The notes: a model not told the origin generated them from the letters alone. Shown: positions 43,380 to 55,006, counted from the stretch's first letter. The stretch is 64,000 bases of DNA from Pictodentalium vernedei (GCA_031216915.1 JAUFNR010000077.1:1-64000), one strand, 5' to 3'. Numbers and translations: made by a program.

Positions 43380-44161
43380 AACACAAAGAACCCACCTAAT
43401 TGAGCACTTAAAGGGTTGACTCTTTACCTAACAAACTGTCAGCATCTTCTAGTATAATACACGAATTGAGCAGTTGAACAAAAATTGTTTAAAAAAATAT
43501 TTCAACAAAATTATATTATGTGACCCCCTCACAGGAATGAGCCTGTCGGACAAAACCCAAAAGAACCCACCCAATAGAGTAATTAAAGGGTTTATCCTTT
43601 GTAAATGAAATGGTCGCATCTTGTATTTATTTATTGGTGTTTAAGGTCACATATTTCTGCTCAATGGCTTATCATGTCCACGACAGTTTTACTGGTGGAG
43701 GAAGCCAGAGTACCTGGAGAGAACCACCGACCAACGGCAAGCAACTGTCAGCTCCCCAACATACTAACTCTACACAAGCAGGGTTAGCATTGGTTGAAGA
43801 CACATGCGACATCGACTTGCAGTACGCCTTAGTACACAACACCACCATGCTCCCACATGGGCAATTGTCTTGCCCAAGGACACAACATGGTTGCCGCAGG
43901 TGGAATTCAAACCAAGGACCTCTCAGCTTGCAGCCTGCACCTCTACCTACTGAACAACTGCGCCCCCGGCCACATCTTGTAGTATAATATATGGATTGAG
44001 CATTTGAAAAAAATTATTTAAAACATATTTCAACAAAACTATATCATGAGAGCCTCACTGAAACAAGCTCGTCAAGCTTGTTCGAAAGAGGGATCACATG
44101 ATATGGTTTTGTGGGAAAATTTGAAAAAAAAGTAATTAAAATGCCATGGGTAAAGGGTTTA
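43380..44161. mobile_element. M1 MITE copy h, rearranged and carrying a SINE
   Basis: The left arm occurs twice. AAGAACCCACCTAATTGAGC at about 43387 and AAGAACCCACCCAATAGAG at about 43561 each lead into an AAAGGGTTgACTCTTTACC-like end. The second copy is interrupted by a SINE at its CATCTTGTA. The right half (CAAGCTCGTCAAGCTTG, GGTAAAGGGTTTAA) ends at 44161. This suggests a local duplication before the SINE arrived. Confidence 0.65.
43621..43966 (-). mobile_element. SINE family 1, tRNA-like head, inside M1 copy h
   Basis: Tail at the low end (TTATTTATTGGTGTTTAAGG) and head at the high end, with the minus-strand B box GGTTTGAATTCC. CATCTTGTA flanks both sides (about 43608-43616 and 43973-43981), taken as the target duplication. 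It closely resembles the copy at 10201-10552. Confidence 0.8.
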
Positions 44162-44193
44162 AGCTTTATTACGACTGAGTTCAGATTACTTAC

Positions 44194-44271
44194 CTCAAAG
44201 CTTGCTGAACATAGAGATTCTGTGATTGTATCAGCACTGCACTGGAAGTATGGGAGAGGAAGAAACTTGTA
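44194..44271 (-). CDS. SNUPN: Snurportin 1, penultimate exon
   Basis: A 78-base phase-0 exon, with acceptor CTACTTACAG before 44271 and donor GTAAGT after 44194 on the minus strand. It encodes YKFLPLPYFQCSADT and TESLCSASFE, matching human FKFVGLKNFPCTPES and DVLSMDFPFE. It sits between the exon at 53060-53137 and the last exon. The intron that follows (to 24630) is about 19.6 kb and holds DIRS copies C and D, a pearl-like element and several MITEs. Confidence 0.92.
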
Positions 44272-44443
44272 CTGTAAGTAGAAAAAGTAGAATAGAATAT
44301 TAATACCAAATAGCATGTGATGGATATCCACTTGAGAATATACTTTTTTCTGACAAAACATATCAGGTTACACGTAATTGGAATGAGCACATTTTATATA
44401 ATTTACCTGTTGATAACATTCACGATATGATGTGCCTTAGAGG

Positions 44444-44651
44444 TTAACCCTTTACCCATGGCACATGATATGAAAATTTATAAAATTTAAATATTTTTTC
44501 AAATTTAAAAAAAAATGTCAACAAAAACATATCATGTGACCCCCCTCATTGGAATACGTTTATTAGCTTGTTCCAATGAGGGGTCATTTTGTTGAAATTT
44601 TTTGAAAAATATTTGTTATCCAATGGCACATTCTGTAAACAAAAGGGTTAA
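44444..44651. mobile_element. M1 foldback MITE, copy i
   Basis: TTAACCCTTTACCCATGGC to AAAAGGGTTAA, with arms AACATATCATGTGACC and TCCAATGAGGGGTCA. It lies in a snurportin intron just upstream of the 78-base exon at 44194. Confidence 0.75.
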
Positions 44652-44689
44652 TTGACTGTTAATAATTTTTCAGCATGAATGAACCATCA

Positions 44690-45000
44690 AGAAACTGAAA
44701 CAAGAGGGGCAACACAAAGTGTGGGTCAATGCCCCTGACCCGCAAACATTTTTCTGTGTTGAAAGAGTGAAAAAGTGCCATAACTCTGGAAAAAAAAGAC
44801 GTGGAAGAAACTCACGCTATACAGGTATCGTTCCCCCATGATGCTCTATCAAAACACCAAATATCATTCAAATCGGACAAGTAGTGGCTGAGAGACAAGG
44901 GAAAATGTTGGTGAGGTTGGATGAACAGATGAACAGATGGATGGAAGGTGCTCTCCACTAGATACCCCTTCAACTTTTCAAGCTGGGGGCATAATAAAAC
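44690..45000 (+). repeat. Small pearl-like repeat
   Basis: GTGCCATAACTCTGGAAAAA, CGTTCCCCCATGATGCTCTATC, a GATGAACAGATGGATGG microsatellite and a GGGGGCATAATAA end repeat the motif order of 10930-11265. Confidence 0.5.
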
Positions 45001-45011
45001 AGGTGGATGAA

Positions 45012-45303
45012 GCCAATTCACTAAAAATAACAGCCAAAACCGGTGGGTGCTATTCACAAATATCCCCATTTAAACTTTATTTTTTTCTTCAAGTTTTGTC
45101 TTGAAAAATTAAAGCTTTTCAATTGTTCAAGGATGTTTTTAGCAATTTCTCAAGTGTCATTTGCTATTAGTGCCAGATAATTTAGCTCATTCCAATGAGG
45201 GGTCACATGATATGGTTTCGTTAGAATGTTTTGAAAAAAAAAACACAGCCCATTTTGTAAATTATGCGGGCAGATGTGGCCAATTCATTGGGTAAAGGGT
45301 TAA
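45012..45303. repeat. Chimeric M1 remnants
   Basis: The right portion (about 45185-45303) is a standard M1 right half ending GGGTAAAGGGTTAA. The left portion matches the divergent subfamily (CAGCCAAAACCGG, GCTATTCACAAA). A further degraded fragment of the subfamily follows at 45304-45415. Confidence 0.55.
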
Positions 45304-45417
45304 CTCTTCACCAAAATCAGTCAGCAGTATTCACAAAATGAAAACTTTTAGTTGTTCAAGAATTTATTTTTGTAATTTTGGAAATTTTGTCTGCTATTAG
45401 CGCTAAGTAACTGTCGC

Positions 45418-45672
45418 ACAAGTCAGAAAATAAGCAGACCGTCATCTGCAAAATGAGGTCCCCAGGGGGTGAATTTAGTGATGCTACCCTGCACAGCAGG
45501 GTAGCATCACTAAATTTACCCTCTGTAAACCTCAATCTGAATAAGGGTCTCAAAACTAAACGGAAAGAAGTACCCAGAGGATAAATTGGCCCACTGTATG
45601 GGATAGCATCATCAAATTCACCCTCTGGGAACCTCATTCTGCAAATTTCATACTGCTTATTTTCAGGCCTGC
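45418..45672. mobile_element. M3 foldback MITE, copy e
   Basis: CAAGTCAGAAAATAAGCAGAC and the inverted CTGCTTATTTTCAGGCCTG bound it. The centre is GATGCTACCCTGCACAGC, then AGGGTAGCATC. It is one of the better preserved M3 copies; the open minus-strand frame is incidental. Confidence 0.75.
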
Positions 45673-45919
45673 TGTATCAGTGCTGTATTCCTAATACGAT
45701 TAATCGAATAGTTACAATGTTTTCAGGTTACAATTTTTGCTATCCATTGACAACCCACTTAATTATGACACTGTTATCAACTTGATAACTTCATTGTTTT
45801 TTGAGCTATCAAAGGAAATTGTTATTATTTTCACTTCTAAAGGTTGTCTTTTTGTTTTATTATTGTATTGTTGTTTCAAGTGTAAAAATTACATCCAAAC
45901 TTAAATATACCCTGAACAA

Positions 45920-46560
45920 GCTATTAATTGAAAATAGAATATGATTTCATTTTTGGAAATTAATTTAAAAAATTTCCACAATTCAGTACAGTGGTTACCC
46001 TGTTAATTGCATAGCCACTTTGCCAATAAAATTATTCAATTAACAGGAGTATTCAATTAACAGGGATAACGTCACTTTCCTGTATTCTAGAGATAAACTT
46101 AGCATTTGTTCTATTATATCTTGTTTGACAGAGCTCCATGAGCTCTGTCAAACAAGATATAATAGATTAAATGCCTGTATTGGATGTACTGAGGCCAAAT
46201 AGGTCTATAAACGAAGGAAAACTGGGGAGATTTAAGGTAATGTCTTGACAGGTTGCAAGATTTTTTATTCAATTAACAGGAGTTTACTCTATAACCTACA
46301 TTCAGTTAACAGGTCAAATTTGTACTGGAGGTCTAGTAAATAGTTTTGTGTTGGAAATTATATTCAATTAACAAGGATATTCGATTAAGAGATAAACAAT
46401 TAAGTGGGCTTCACTGTATAAGTATTTCCATTAGTTCCTTGAATCCTGCACCCTATGTAACATGTAACCCACTAACCCTGTGCATTTTTCCAATATTAGT
46501 CAATGTATATTTTCATGTAGTGTGTGATATGGCAGTCACACTTTCTGGTTGTAAAAATGT
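45920..46560 (+). repeat. Dispersed repeat R4, copy b (interrupted)
   Basis: Matches 39104-39420 on both sides of a pogo-like insertion: TTAATTGAAAATAGAATATG and AAAAAATTTCCACAATTCAG before, TAAGTATTTCCATTAGTTCC and TTTCATGTAGTGTGTGATATGG after. Confidence 0.7.
45989..46416. mobile_element. Pogo/Tigger-like MITE with TA target duplication
   Basis: Starts CAGTGGTTACCCTGTTAATTG and ends CAATTAAGTGGGCTTCACTG, an imperfect inverted repeat, with TA at 45987-45988 and 46417-46418. CAATTAACAGG-type motifs repeat inside, and a 27-bp perfect hairpin lies at 46110-46166. The related R4 copy at 39104 lacks it and has a single TA there. No transposase. Confidence 0.8.
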
Positions 46561-46589
46561 TCATTATTAACCGATTAACTATTAATATT

Positions 46590-46805
46590 TATGTAGTGCA
46601 GTGGCTCGGTGGTTACGGCATTGAACCCCACCAGGGGTGACTGTGTTGTGTCCTTGTGTAAGGCACTTAATCCCGATTGACCATGTGGGGGCATGGTGGT
46701 GCTGTCTACTAAGGTGTACTGCACATCAATGGTGCACTTGTCTTCAACCAATGCTAACCTTGCTTGAGTGGAGTTATTATGTTGGGGAGTCTGACAGTTG
46801 CTTGT
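46590..46805 (+). mobile_element. SINE family 1 fragment
   Basis: Partial tRNA-like head (GTGGCTCGGTGGTTACGGC), then TGTGTCCTTGTGTAAGGCAC and the body to GGGGAGTCTGACAGTTGC. The 3' tail is missing. In a snurportin intron, antisense to the gene. Confidence 0.7.
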
Positions 46806-46936
46806 TTCATGAAATGTACACACACCAATACAAACAGAGTGGACAGGGAGGGTGTTTTTCTCTCTGCATTTTTATTTCATCAAATACACCTCATTATTGT
46901 CACTTAAGGGTTAGATTTCTTGCCCTTGCATTAAAA

Positions 46937-49900
46937 GTTAAAAAATTTATAGTAATTTATATATTTTTTATACTCACCAATGACCCAGACTTAGGTGGTG
47001 CTAATTCTAAAATATGTAGGGCCAAACGCAGATTTTACCCCCCAGTCCCCAAAACTTGCATCTAAAACCAAAAATTACATGTCTTATATGGTCCTCCATA
47101 CTTTTACTCCACTGCGCATGCACAGTGTCAAGGAGGTCTCGAAATTGGCATAAAATGTTATTCTTACAACCAGTGCCTGGTAAGCGTTATGTACTCAGCG
47201 GGGAGGTATGAGTTCCCAACTCATGGGAGGGTCATCCCCGTCTGGGTCATTGGTAAGTATAAAAAATATATAAATTACTATAAATTTTTTAACATCTTTA
47301 TACTGTACCAATGACCCAGACTTAGCTGAATAGTAAAAAGGCTGGAGGGCCTAGGACATAAATTAAAATCCAATAGACTCAATTACATATAACAGAGCTA
47401 TCCCCTGAAGGAGAAAATGAGAGATAGGCTTTATATGTATCTTTCTTATTTGTATCAAAAAGAAAGACACAACACCATTCTGTAATTGAGCGCAATAACT
47501 TCAATGATCTCTATTAACATCCAGTATAACCCTTTATACTAATATTTTTTAAAGGAAAGCCAATAAATAAGGAAGTCCAGCAAAATGAGACTCTATATAC
47601 TCATTTAAAAATGTCCGAGGATTGTATATTAACGACCGATTAATACGTGATATATACAAATGTCTCACACCGAGCAACACTTAAAAAATATTACACAGAT
47701 GAGTAAACATTAGCTTTACTTTAAAACCATCCCGGTACCGACTCGGAATTACTGACTCCAAGGGAGGTATTCCCTTGCTTTACACTATAAAGCAGGTGAC
47801 CTAAGGGAACACCCCCCCCCCACCCCCACCCCAAATACTCAAATACTCCAGAGCGAAGAGGGCAGAAGAACAGAGTCACTGCCGGAACCGAAAGCCTACA
47901 TCTATATAGTTGCCACTGTTTAGTGGACGACATTCTGAGTATAAAAATAACGGACCTAAACAATGCAGATCTGCAGAAAAGGACTCAATATTTCTCAGAT
48001 ACAAATTCGAGAAAGTGGAGGGCTAAGAACAATATGCAGCCCTCATTAGATCTGTAACAGCAACATTATTAGCGTAAGCCCATGATGTAGAAATAACTCT
48101 TACTTCATGAGCTTAAAACTAAAGCACAGACTGCTGATTGAAGATATTTAAGCAGTACTGATAGAAAATTGAATCCATCTGACCATAGAATGGACCGAAA
48201 TGTGGAGGAAGCTTCCACGGCATGTCCCACAACAGACGCCTGAGTAGATTAATCCACGATCTTTGTGGAGCTAGAAACGCTACCAACAGAATATTGCATT
48301 GAGATATATAACTTGAGCAATATCTGCCGAATCAACGGAGCTGGAAGATATGCATATTCTATTTTTCCGTCTCACGAGATCAATAGGGCGCTATTGCAAA
48401 CGCTCGAAGATCCAAACATTGTGACACATACATCTGCAACTGATTGTTGAGATGCATCACGAATAAGTTGATCATATGCCGCTCTCCTTGGTAGCAAATC
48501 TGATTGAATACTCGTTTGTTGAAAGTCCATTCTGGCGTCAACAAGTGGCCCCTCCGTGAAGGGAGTCTGCTCATACGTTCAGACGACACGGAATATGACG
48601 GACCGATAGAACTTGATGTTCTAGTACAAACAGAAAGATTCCTTCCGTTAACATGAATAACAGAATGGAATGAGTGTCTCCCTAGTTCTGAAAATATGCT
48701 AATACCGTCGAATTGTCGGACAGAATTAGCACATGAGCATTCTGAATAACGTTCATCCAATAACGTAGTGCAAGCCAAAATGACATCATTCTTGATGTTA
48801 ATGTGCTTGATTAGGAACTACGGATCCCAAAGACCCTGGCCCTTCAAATCCGTTTGGGTTCAATGATACGACCCAACCTGTTTGACTGGCATCCGTCAAA
48901 ACTGTAAAACTCGGATCCGGCAACTGCAGTGGAACTCCCTCAGTTAACCACTGAAAACCTGCCCAAGTCTGAATCTCTTATTCACTTGATTGACAAGAAG
49001 ATCTCCGTATCGAGCGAAAAAATCTTCACCCTCCAATTCTGGATCAGAAGAAATTGGAGAGGACAAGTGCGTAACCACCCCATAGGAATAAAATCGCGGC
49101 AGCTCCGCACAGACGTATCAGTCTCATGAGATCTCTCGCTGAGACCTTGTCTGATCGAAGACAATAGTAAGCATAACAACTGACTAATTTCGATCTGGGT
49201 AACGGCAGATGAACGAGAATGTTGAGCGTTTCGAAACTCATCCCCCGGTGGGTGAATGACTTGGATGATACCAGATCCGACTTCTCCTCGTTTACTTATG
49301 AAACAGAGATGTCGGAGCAATAGAAGCAGATTCTGCACATCGTTCTGAAGCATTAACTCATTGCCGTACCTCTAAAGAATGTCGTACAGGTAGGCCGATG
49401 TTATCGCAGACGAATGAGCTCGGAAATGAGTCATTACCGAGTTCGTTATTCGAGTGAAAGCCCAGGGGGCTAGATTCAGACCGAAGCACACTGCTCGGAA
49501 CTGATACACGACTCCTATGATGAAGAAGCGAAGATACTTTCTGAACGCCTCATGTACCATGACGTGAAAGTACGCATCTTGAGATCTATGCATGTCGCAT
49601 AGTCGTACACCCGAATACTCGCTCTGACTGATCGGATGGACTCCATATATAAACTTGGAGCCACGATCAGCTTGTTTATACAGCTCAGAATTATGAGTGG
49701 ACGGAACGAGCCGTCTGGTTTTGGAACCAGAAAAGGATGGTTGTAGAAACCTGGAAATTCCTGGATTTCTACGATCTCATTCCAGAAGAGACTAGACTTC
49801 TGATGGAAGCGAGCCTCTTTCCTGTGGACTTGACGGAAGCTGAGTCCATCTTGGACTTCGAGTTAACGGAGGTTTTCATTTGAAGGACAATTTAGTCCTT

Positions 49901-52607
49901 CCGAAATCACCCCTCGAACCCAAGGGACGTCCGTAATCTACTCCCAATTAATTGAGAAACTCGACAGTCTTCCGCTCACTAGTACACGATAGAGGTTAAT
50001 ACCATTACCTCCTGGTCCTGCGAGGCTTGCGGAAGGAGAGGCCATGTCCTCCGCAGCCTGCACCTCGCCCTGTCGACCTAGGGGCATCTGACCGGATGTC
50101 TCAGCCAGAATTACAGCCACTACCTGAGTCGCTACCCTGACGGTCTCTAGAGTAAGACCTAGAGGACGCATAGGAACCTCTATAGGAACTTCCCTTGGAC
50201 GTATTCGTCCCAGAAGTGCCTGTCCTACTTTTCTCTGATGAATCCGACTATATGGAAGCGGATTTGAATAGCAGAGAGTCTGAAGCTTTCTTAGTTATCT
50301 GATCATAGACTGCGGAAAGCTTGCCGTCGAATAAAACGCTCCGGAGACCGGAGCGACTCTTAGAGAGTTTTTCATCTTACTATCCACACGCGTGGATGTA
50401 GCCAGGGCCACGTCACATCTAACCAACTCCATATTGCCACTAAAAGGGCAGAGTTTTACGTGCGACCCTTGAAAGAACTCTTAAGGAGGTTGTACATCCT
50501 AGAATTCTTTTTCCTTTGAGACGTAATGATAATGCTCTGGTAAGGTGATCTGCTGTGGAGCCACGGTCCTACGTAAATTATCTGCTAGAAGCTCCCGGGA
50601 TGTTCATTCCTTCATTAAAATAATATGCGAATGTCCCAACTGGAAAGGTCTCGTATCCTTGGCTAGCATATGGAGTGACCTGGTCGACGTGTATTCCTTG
50701 GTCGGCGAAGCAGGAGCACCAGGGACGTTCAATCCTGCATTTATATAATATGCGAACTTTCCCTGGAAATCTGTGGTCACATAGCCAAAGTGCGGTTGTG
50801 TGTGTTGACGAGGATGAGGAAGCCAATATAACAGCCGCGTCGGACTGTCATGTGACGGAGCATCCCGAGCAGGAGGAGTAGACGTAAGCTCCGACTAAGC
50901 AAACAAACATACAACAACATCGCGGCACAGATGTTGATGCAAGAGAGAGGGGGCCTCTCTCACTCGTGGACCTGGATGAGCTAGCTACTGGACTGACAGG
51001 CTTCCTCCATACTATCCTCGGATCCGTCGTTGCTGGGTGTGCACATCTGATGTTTTATAGTGCTCGCATCACCCAATCTGCTTCCCTGGACCGCGACGGA
51101 AGAACCCGGGTTCTGAGCCATTCGGGGAATGGTTGCGACACCAGGCGGACTAGCGGGCGACAATGCCTTCGATCGAACCAGCGAACTCCCAGCAATTGTC
51201 ATAATACCTTGAGCACTTCCCGCTAGCCCTAATATTGCAACAACGGAGACACACTTGTTGAAGACATCACATAAACATCACTCTAAATTCTGAAAAAGAA
51301 AATGATAATATTGAGTGACCCTGCAGAGAGAGGACCGTAATGGACCCCTCACCGCTAACAAAATACCGTGACACACGTCTCCAATGTTGTCATACCAATC
51401 AACACACACAGAGCAAGAATTAGTGCAAATACATTGACTAAGAAACACAATGAAAATTAGAGGAAGATATCCTCGCATTACAATTTGAACAATATTTTTT
51501 CAACATGAAAAATATACAGAGTCATATTACTCACACTAACCCTTGAAACAAATATACATGATATATTATAATCCATTATAACATTTCAAAAGAAAATAAT
51601 CTCAAAAAAAAAAAATTTTTGGAAAAAATTTTCAGAAGAGTCCAAGTTCCCAATGGGAACAATGAGCCCAAATGGATCCCCAAAAAGCCTAAGTGTGGAC
51701 AAAAATTTTAAAATCATTTCAAAAATTAATGTAACACTTACGGAGAATATTAATGTATCTAACTATGAACTGAACTAAGCAGAGGACAAGTAATCACTAT
51801 AAGAAGTAACCGTTGTCAACATAAACAAAAAGTGTAAACAAACCGGAAACATGACTCCAGGCACTGATAAACACGGCCCGAAATCAGTTACCAATTTAAA
51901 CACTATCTGATGCAAAACAGAGACTTCCAGAGAAGAAACTGCAGTACAACAGATGGTAGATGCAGACCAAAATGCCTAAACACCCAAGGGTGAGGACGTA
52001 AACATGGGGAAAAAACAGAAAATAATTCTGTTTCCAAGCCAAAACTCCCAAGAAATTTTAGTAATAAAAATTACAAAAAAATTACAAAAAATAAGCCTAA
52101 AGCATGGGAGAATAGCTAGGGGGGAATAAAGGAAAGGGAGAGAGGAAACACTGATTAAACAATGGAACATTCATAGCAAGAATGACCACAACAGGGCCAT
52201 GCCTCGAAAATAGGTAACATGAAATAATTTCCTAAAGTAATTATAAGTTACAGCCCTGAACATTTCTTTCCACTGTTTTTTCCTCTCCTCCTTCTATTTC
52301 CTCCTTATATCCACCAATTCTTTCATAATTGTGTCTGGCATCATTAAAACTGAGATTTACAAGCACAAATAACAGTGAAGTGTAACTGTTTTGAGGGCCA
52401 AACAAAGAATGATTTTTGACGCCAATTTCGAGACCTCCTTGACAATGCGCATGCGCAGTGGAGTAAAAGTATGGAGGACCATATAGGACATGTTATTTTT
52501 GGTTTTGGATGCAAATTTTGCGATTTGGGGGGTAAAATTTGCATTTGGCCCTAATTATTTCAAAGTTAGCACCAGCTAAGTCTGGGTCATTGGTACAATA
52601 TAAAAAT
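46937..52607 (-). mobile_element. DIRS fossil copy E, heavily broken
   Basis: Left terminus GTTAAAAAATTTATAG, right terminus TACAATATAAAAAT, internal complementary region 47240-47328, C tract at 47812-47821. Minus-strand parts are remnants of gag (about 50000-51500), RT/RNase H with YFHVMVHEAFRKYLRFF and NLAPWAFTR (about 48250-49900), and the recombinase end (about 47900-48200). Breaks are many, and it is shorter than its relatives at 5.7 kb. The terminal CAGACTTAG variant groups it with copy F, not with A-D. It sits in the intron between the two 78-base snurportin exons. Confidence 0.9.
47240..47328 (-). other. DIRS internal complementary region, copy E
   Basis: Left-end complement joined to right-end complement as in the other copies. 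It carries the CAGACTTAGCTG variant shared with copy F. Confidence 0.85.
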
Positions 52608-52614
52608 ATATGAT

Positions 52615-52990
52615 TTCCATCCATTCTGAAAAATACGCTCAATGACCCCTGGGTGACCTCTGTGACCTTGACCCAGATTCTGAACCTCCATTGAGTGTCG
52701 ACTCATTTGGAGTTGGTCCCAAGTCTGAGATATGGACATGACCCACTTTTGAAACACCGCTACACACACACCCAATACCCCAGGAATCTGAAAAACATAG
52801 GTGGCCGAGTACTTGTGACTACCTATCAGCATGCCAAAAATCAGCATGGTAGGACAATTTGTTTTCAAGTTATCGTGCGGACAAGAAAGTACACAGAAGA
52901 CAGAAGACAGGAGAATAAGAAGAAGAAGAGAAAAGAAGGAAAACGAAATCATACAAAAACAATTGTCTGTGTGAAACAAAATAAAATTAA
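52615..52990 (+). repeat. Probable pearl-like or other small repeat
   Basis: GACCCCTGGGTGACCTCTGTG and GACCTTGACCCAGATTCTG-like sequence, GTACTTGTGACTACCTATCAG, CAGCATGCCAAAAATCAGCA, and a GAAGACAGAAGACAGGAGAA purine-rich tail. It resembles the general build of the small repeats at 10930 and 44690, but no close second copy is in the window. Confidence 0.4.
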
Positions 52991-53059
52991 TAATAAAAAA
53001 AATCTGATAAATATTTCTGAAAAACTAAAATTTAATTTCATTACTAAGATGGTACTTAC

Positions 53060-53137
53060 TGGATTTATTTTTGTAGTTTTAGACAATTCAGGAAATTCTT
53101 CAAACTTTGAATGCATCCAATATGAACGAAACTCAGT
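53060..53137 (-). CDS. SNUPN: Snurportin 1, internal exon
   Basis: A 78-base phase-0 exon, with acceptor TTTTTTTGTAG before 53137 and donor GTAAGT after 53060 on the minus strand. It encodes TEFRSYWMHSKFEEF and PELSKTTKINP. Human snurportin 1 has TDFRFYWMHSKLPEE and LGEKTKLNP at the same place, immediately before the FKFVGL segment encoded by the next exon. It lies within the cap-binding domain. Exons for the N-terminal importin-beta-binding domain and first half of the cap-binding domain are not found up to 64000. Confidence 0.92.
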
Positions 53138-53543
53138 CTACAAAAAAATCAAAATAATATCACTCATAAAAAATGGCACTGCCTGTTAAAATTCATTTGC
53201 CATGCTGTAAAACAAAGACAATAGATGCACATCCCCCATGTGGATAGTCCAATCTTCACCTTGGTGACAAGTGTACATGGGTCTCACAGAAACTGGGTGC
53301 TGGACGTCCAAAGGAAATCATGCATAAGAGAACATCAGAATATGCTGGGAGTCCCCAATGACTATCAAGAAACCAAAAATCCACTTGCTTCTGATGTATA
53401 GCTGGGGGTCTGTGCTTGTCGGATAGGAGGAGGATAATGGTGAAGAGAAAAAGGCACTTAACATGAGCACATGATGATAGTCTCAAGAGTTATCTTTCTG
53501 ATTACAAACCACAACTAAGCTACAAGTTTAGAGAGTACTGTGC
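53138..53543 (-). other. Snurportin intron; unexplained minus-strand open frame 53256-53486
   Basis: A 76-codon frame containing QVDFWFLDSHWGLPAYS does not match the expected preceding snurportin segment, and no second copy is in the window. It could be an exapted or alternative exon, a fragment of an unknown element, or chance. A possible donor (AAGGTGAAG) follows it, but no convincing acceptor was found. Confidence 0.35.
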
Positions 53544-53792
53544 TTAACCCTTTACCCAATGCAGACGATATCAAAATTTATTATTTAAAATATAATTTTT
53601 TCATTTTTTTCAAAAAAATTCAACAGAACCATATCATGTGACCCCTCGTTGGAACGATCTCGTCGAGCTCGTTCCAACGAGGGGTCACATGATATGGTTT
53701 TGTTGTAATTTTTTGAAAAATAATATATTTTCAACTGCTGAATTTGCATATTACGCGGGCGGATGCGGGCGATTCGTTGGGTAAAGGGTTAA
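53544..53792. mobile_element. M1 foldback MITE, copy k (best preserved)
   Basis: TTAACCCTTTACCCAATGCAG to TTCGTTGGGTAAAGGGTTAA. The centre GGAACGATCTCGTCGAGCTC is followed by GTTCC, with arms over 100 bases long. The near-complete match between arms indicates a recent insertion. Confidence 0.9.
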
Positions 53793-54614
53793 CTACACCT
53801 ATCACATTCAGGCCATAAAATTTGAGAGAAACGATTTTATCATTCCTCTGGTGGTTATCTAAATGAAAAAAACATACAACCAAAAAGTTGTTTGTCTGGA
53901 ACTACAAACAGTTCATCAAAAAGTTGTGTCTTAGGCCATCAAAAAAAGAACCTCTGTTTCTCAGGCCCGCGTGCATGGTCATTTTTGGTGCGCATGCAAC
54001 CTTTTTATGACACAAAAAAAATCTTCAAAAAATTTGAGATATTGTGCTCATTTCGGTAAATCGATATCGATGCGTTCGCAAATTTTAAATTAACACACTT
54101 CAAGCTTTTTCTACATCATACCTTAATGAAGTGGGTGGGTTCTAGCAATATTCACGACAGAAAGTGTTTTATTCTGTAAAAGGTAAGTCATAATGACAGC
54201 AAGAAGGAAGGTGTCTTTCAGTCTGACAACAAACAGTCACAAAGGGGAATGGTCGATTCGCACCACAATTGATTCGCACCAACCCTCAGAAAGTCTGCAA
54301 AGTCAGGTGCTATGTTGAATGGAACACAGTCTCCTGGCATTTATTTTTAGTAACATTTGTATTGTAAATGGCCGTCATTGGGAATTTGTGTACTGTTATT
54401 TGAAACCGTTACGAGTTTCCCAGTTAATTTAAATAAATGCATTTGAGATGCAGGATAATTGGACAACTAATAGTAACCGTTGCTTGATATAAAAGTAACA
54501 GTCATAGTTGAAAATAAATCGCATATAGGCAGGTATGTGCAGTCGAATTGGTTAATAAAAACACGCAAACATTCGTTTTGTAAATTGTATTTCATTTTCA
54601 GATTTAAAAAAAAT
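53793..54614. other. Intron sequence, no gene seen
   Basis: Contains CTCTGTTTCTCAGGCCCGCG near 53952, resembling 23600-23640. Otherwise it is unrecognised AT-rich sequence. I looked for the preceding snurportin exon here on the minus strand and did not find it. Confidence 0.5.
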
Positions 54615-54917
54615 GTTAAAAAATTTATAGTAATTTATATATTTTTTATACTTACCAATGACCCAGACTTAGCTGGTGCTAACTCTAACAAAACCAGGGC
54701 CAAACACAAATTTTGCCCCCCAATCCCCAAAATTTGCATCCAAAACAAAAAGAAATCATGTCCTAAAGGACCTCCATACTACGCCTCTACTGCGCATGCG
54801 CAGTGATGCAGTCGTCCCGAAATTGGCGCCAATTATCATTCTTAAAGGCAGTACCTGGTCAGCGCTATGTACTCAGCGGGGAGGCAAGAGTTCCCAACTC
54901 CAGGGAGGGCCATCCCC

Positions 54918-55006
54918 GTCTGGGTCATTGGTAAGTATAAAAAATATATAAATTACTATAAATTTTTTAACATTTTTATACTGTACCAATGACCCAGACT
55001 TAGCTG
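54918..55006 (-). other. DIRS internal complementary region, copy F
   Basis: 89 bases, complement of left end joined to complement of right end, with the CAGACTTAGCTG variant that matches this copy's own right terminus. Confidence 0.85.

Noticed and set aside
53256-53486. Additional snurportin exon
   Set aside because: The encoded sequence does not match the segment expected before TEFRSYW, and no good acceptor precedes it; kept only as a low-interest observation.
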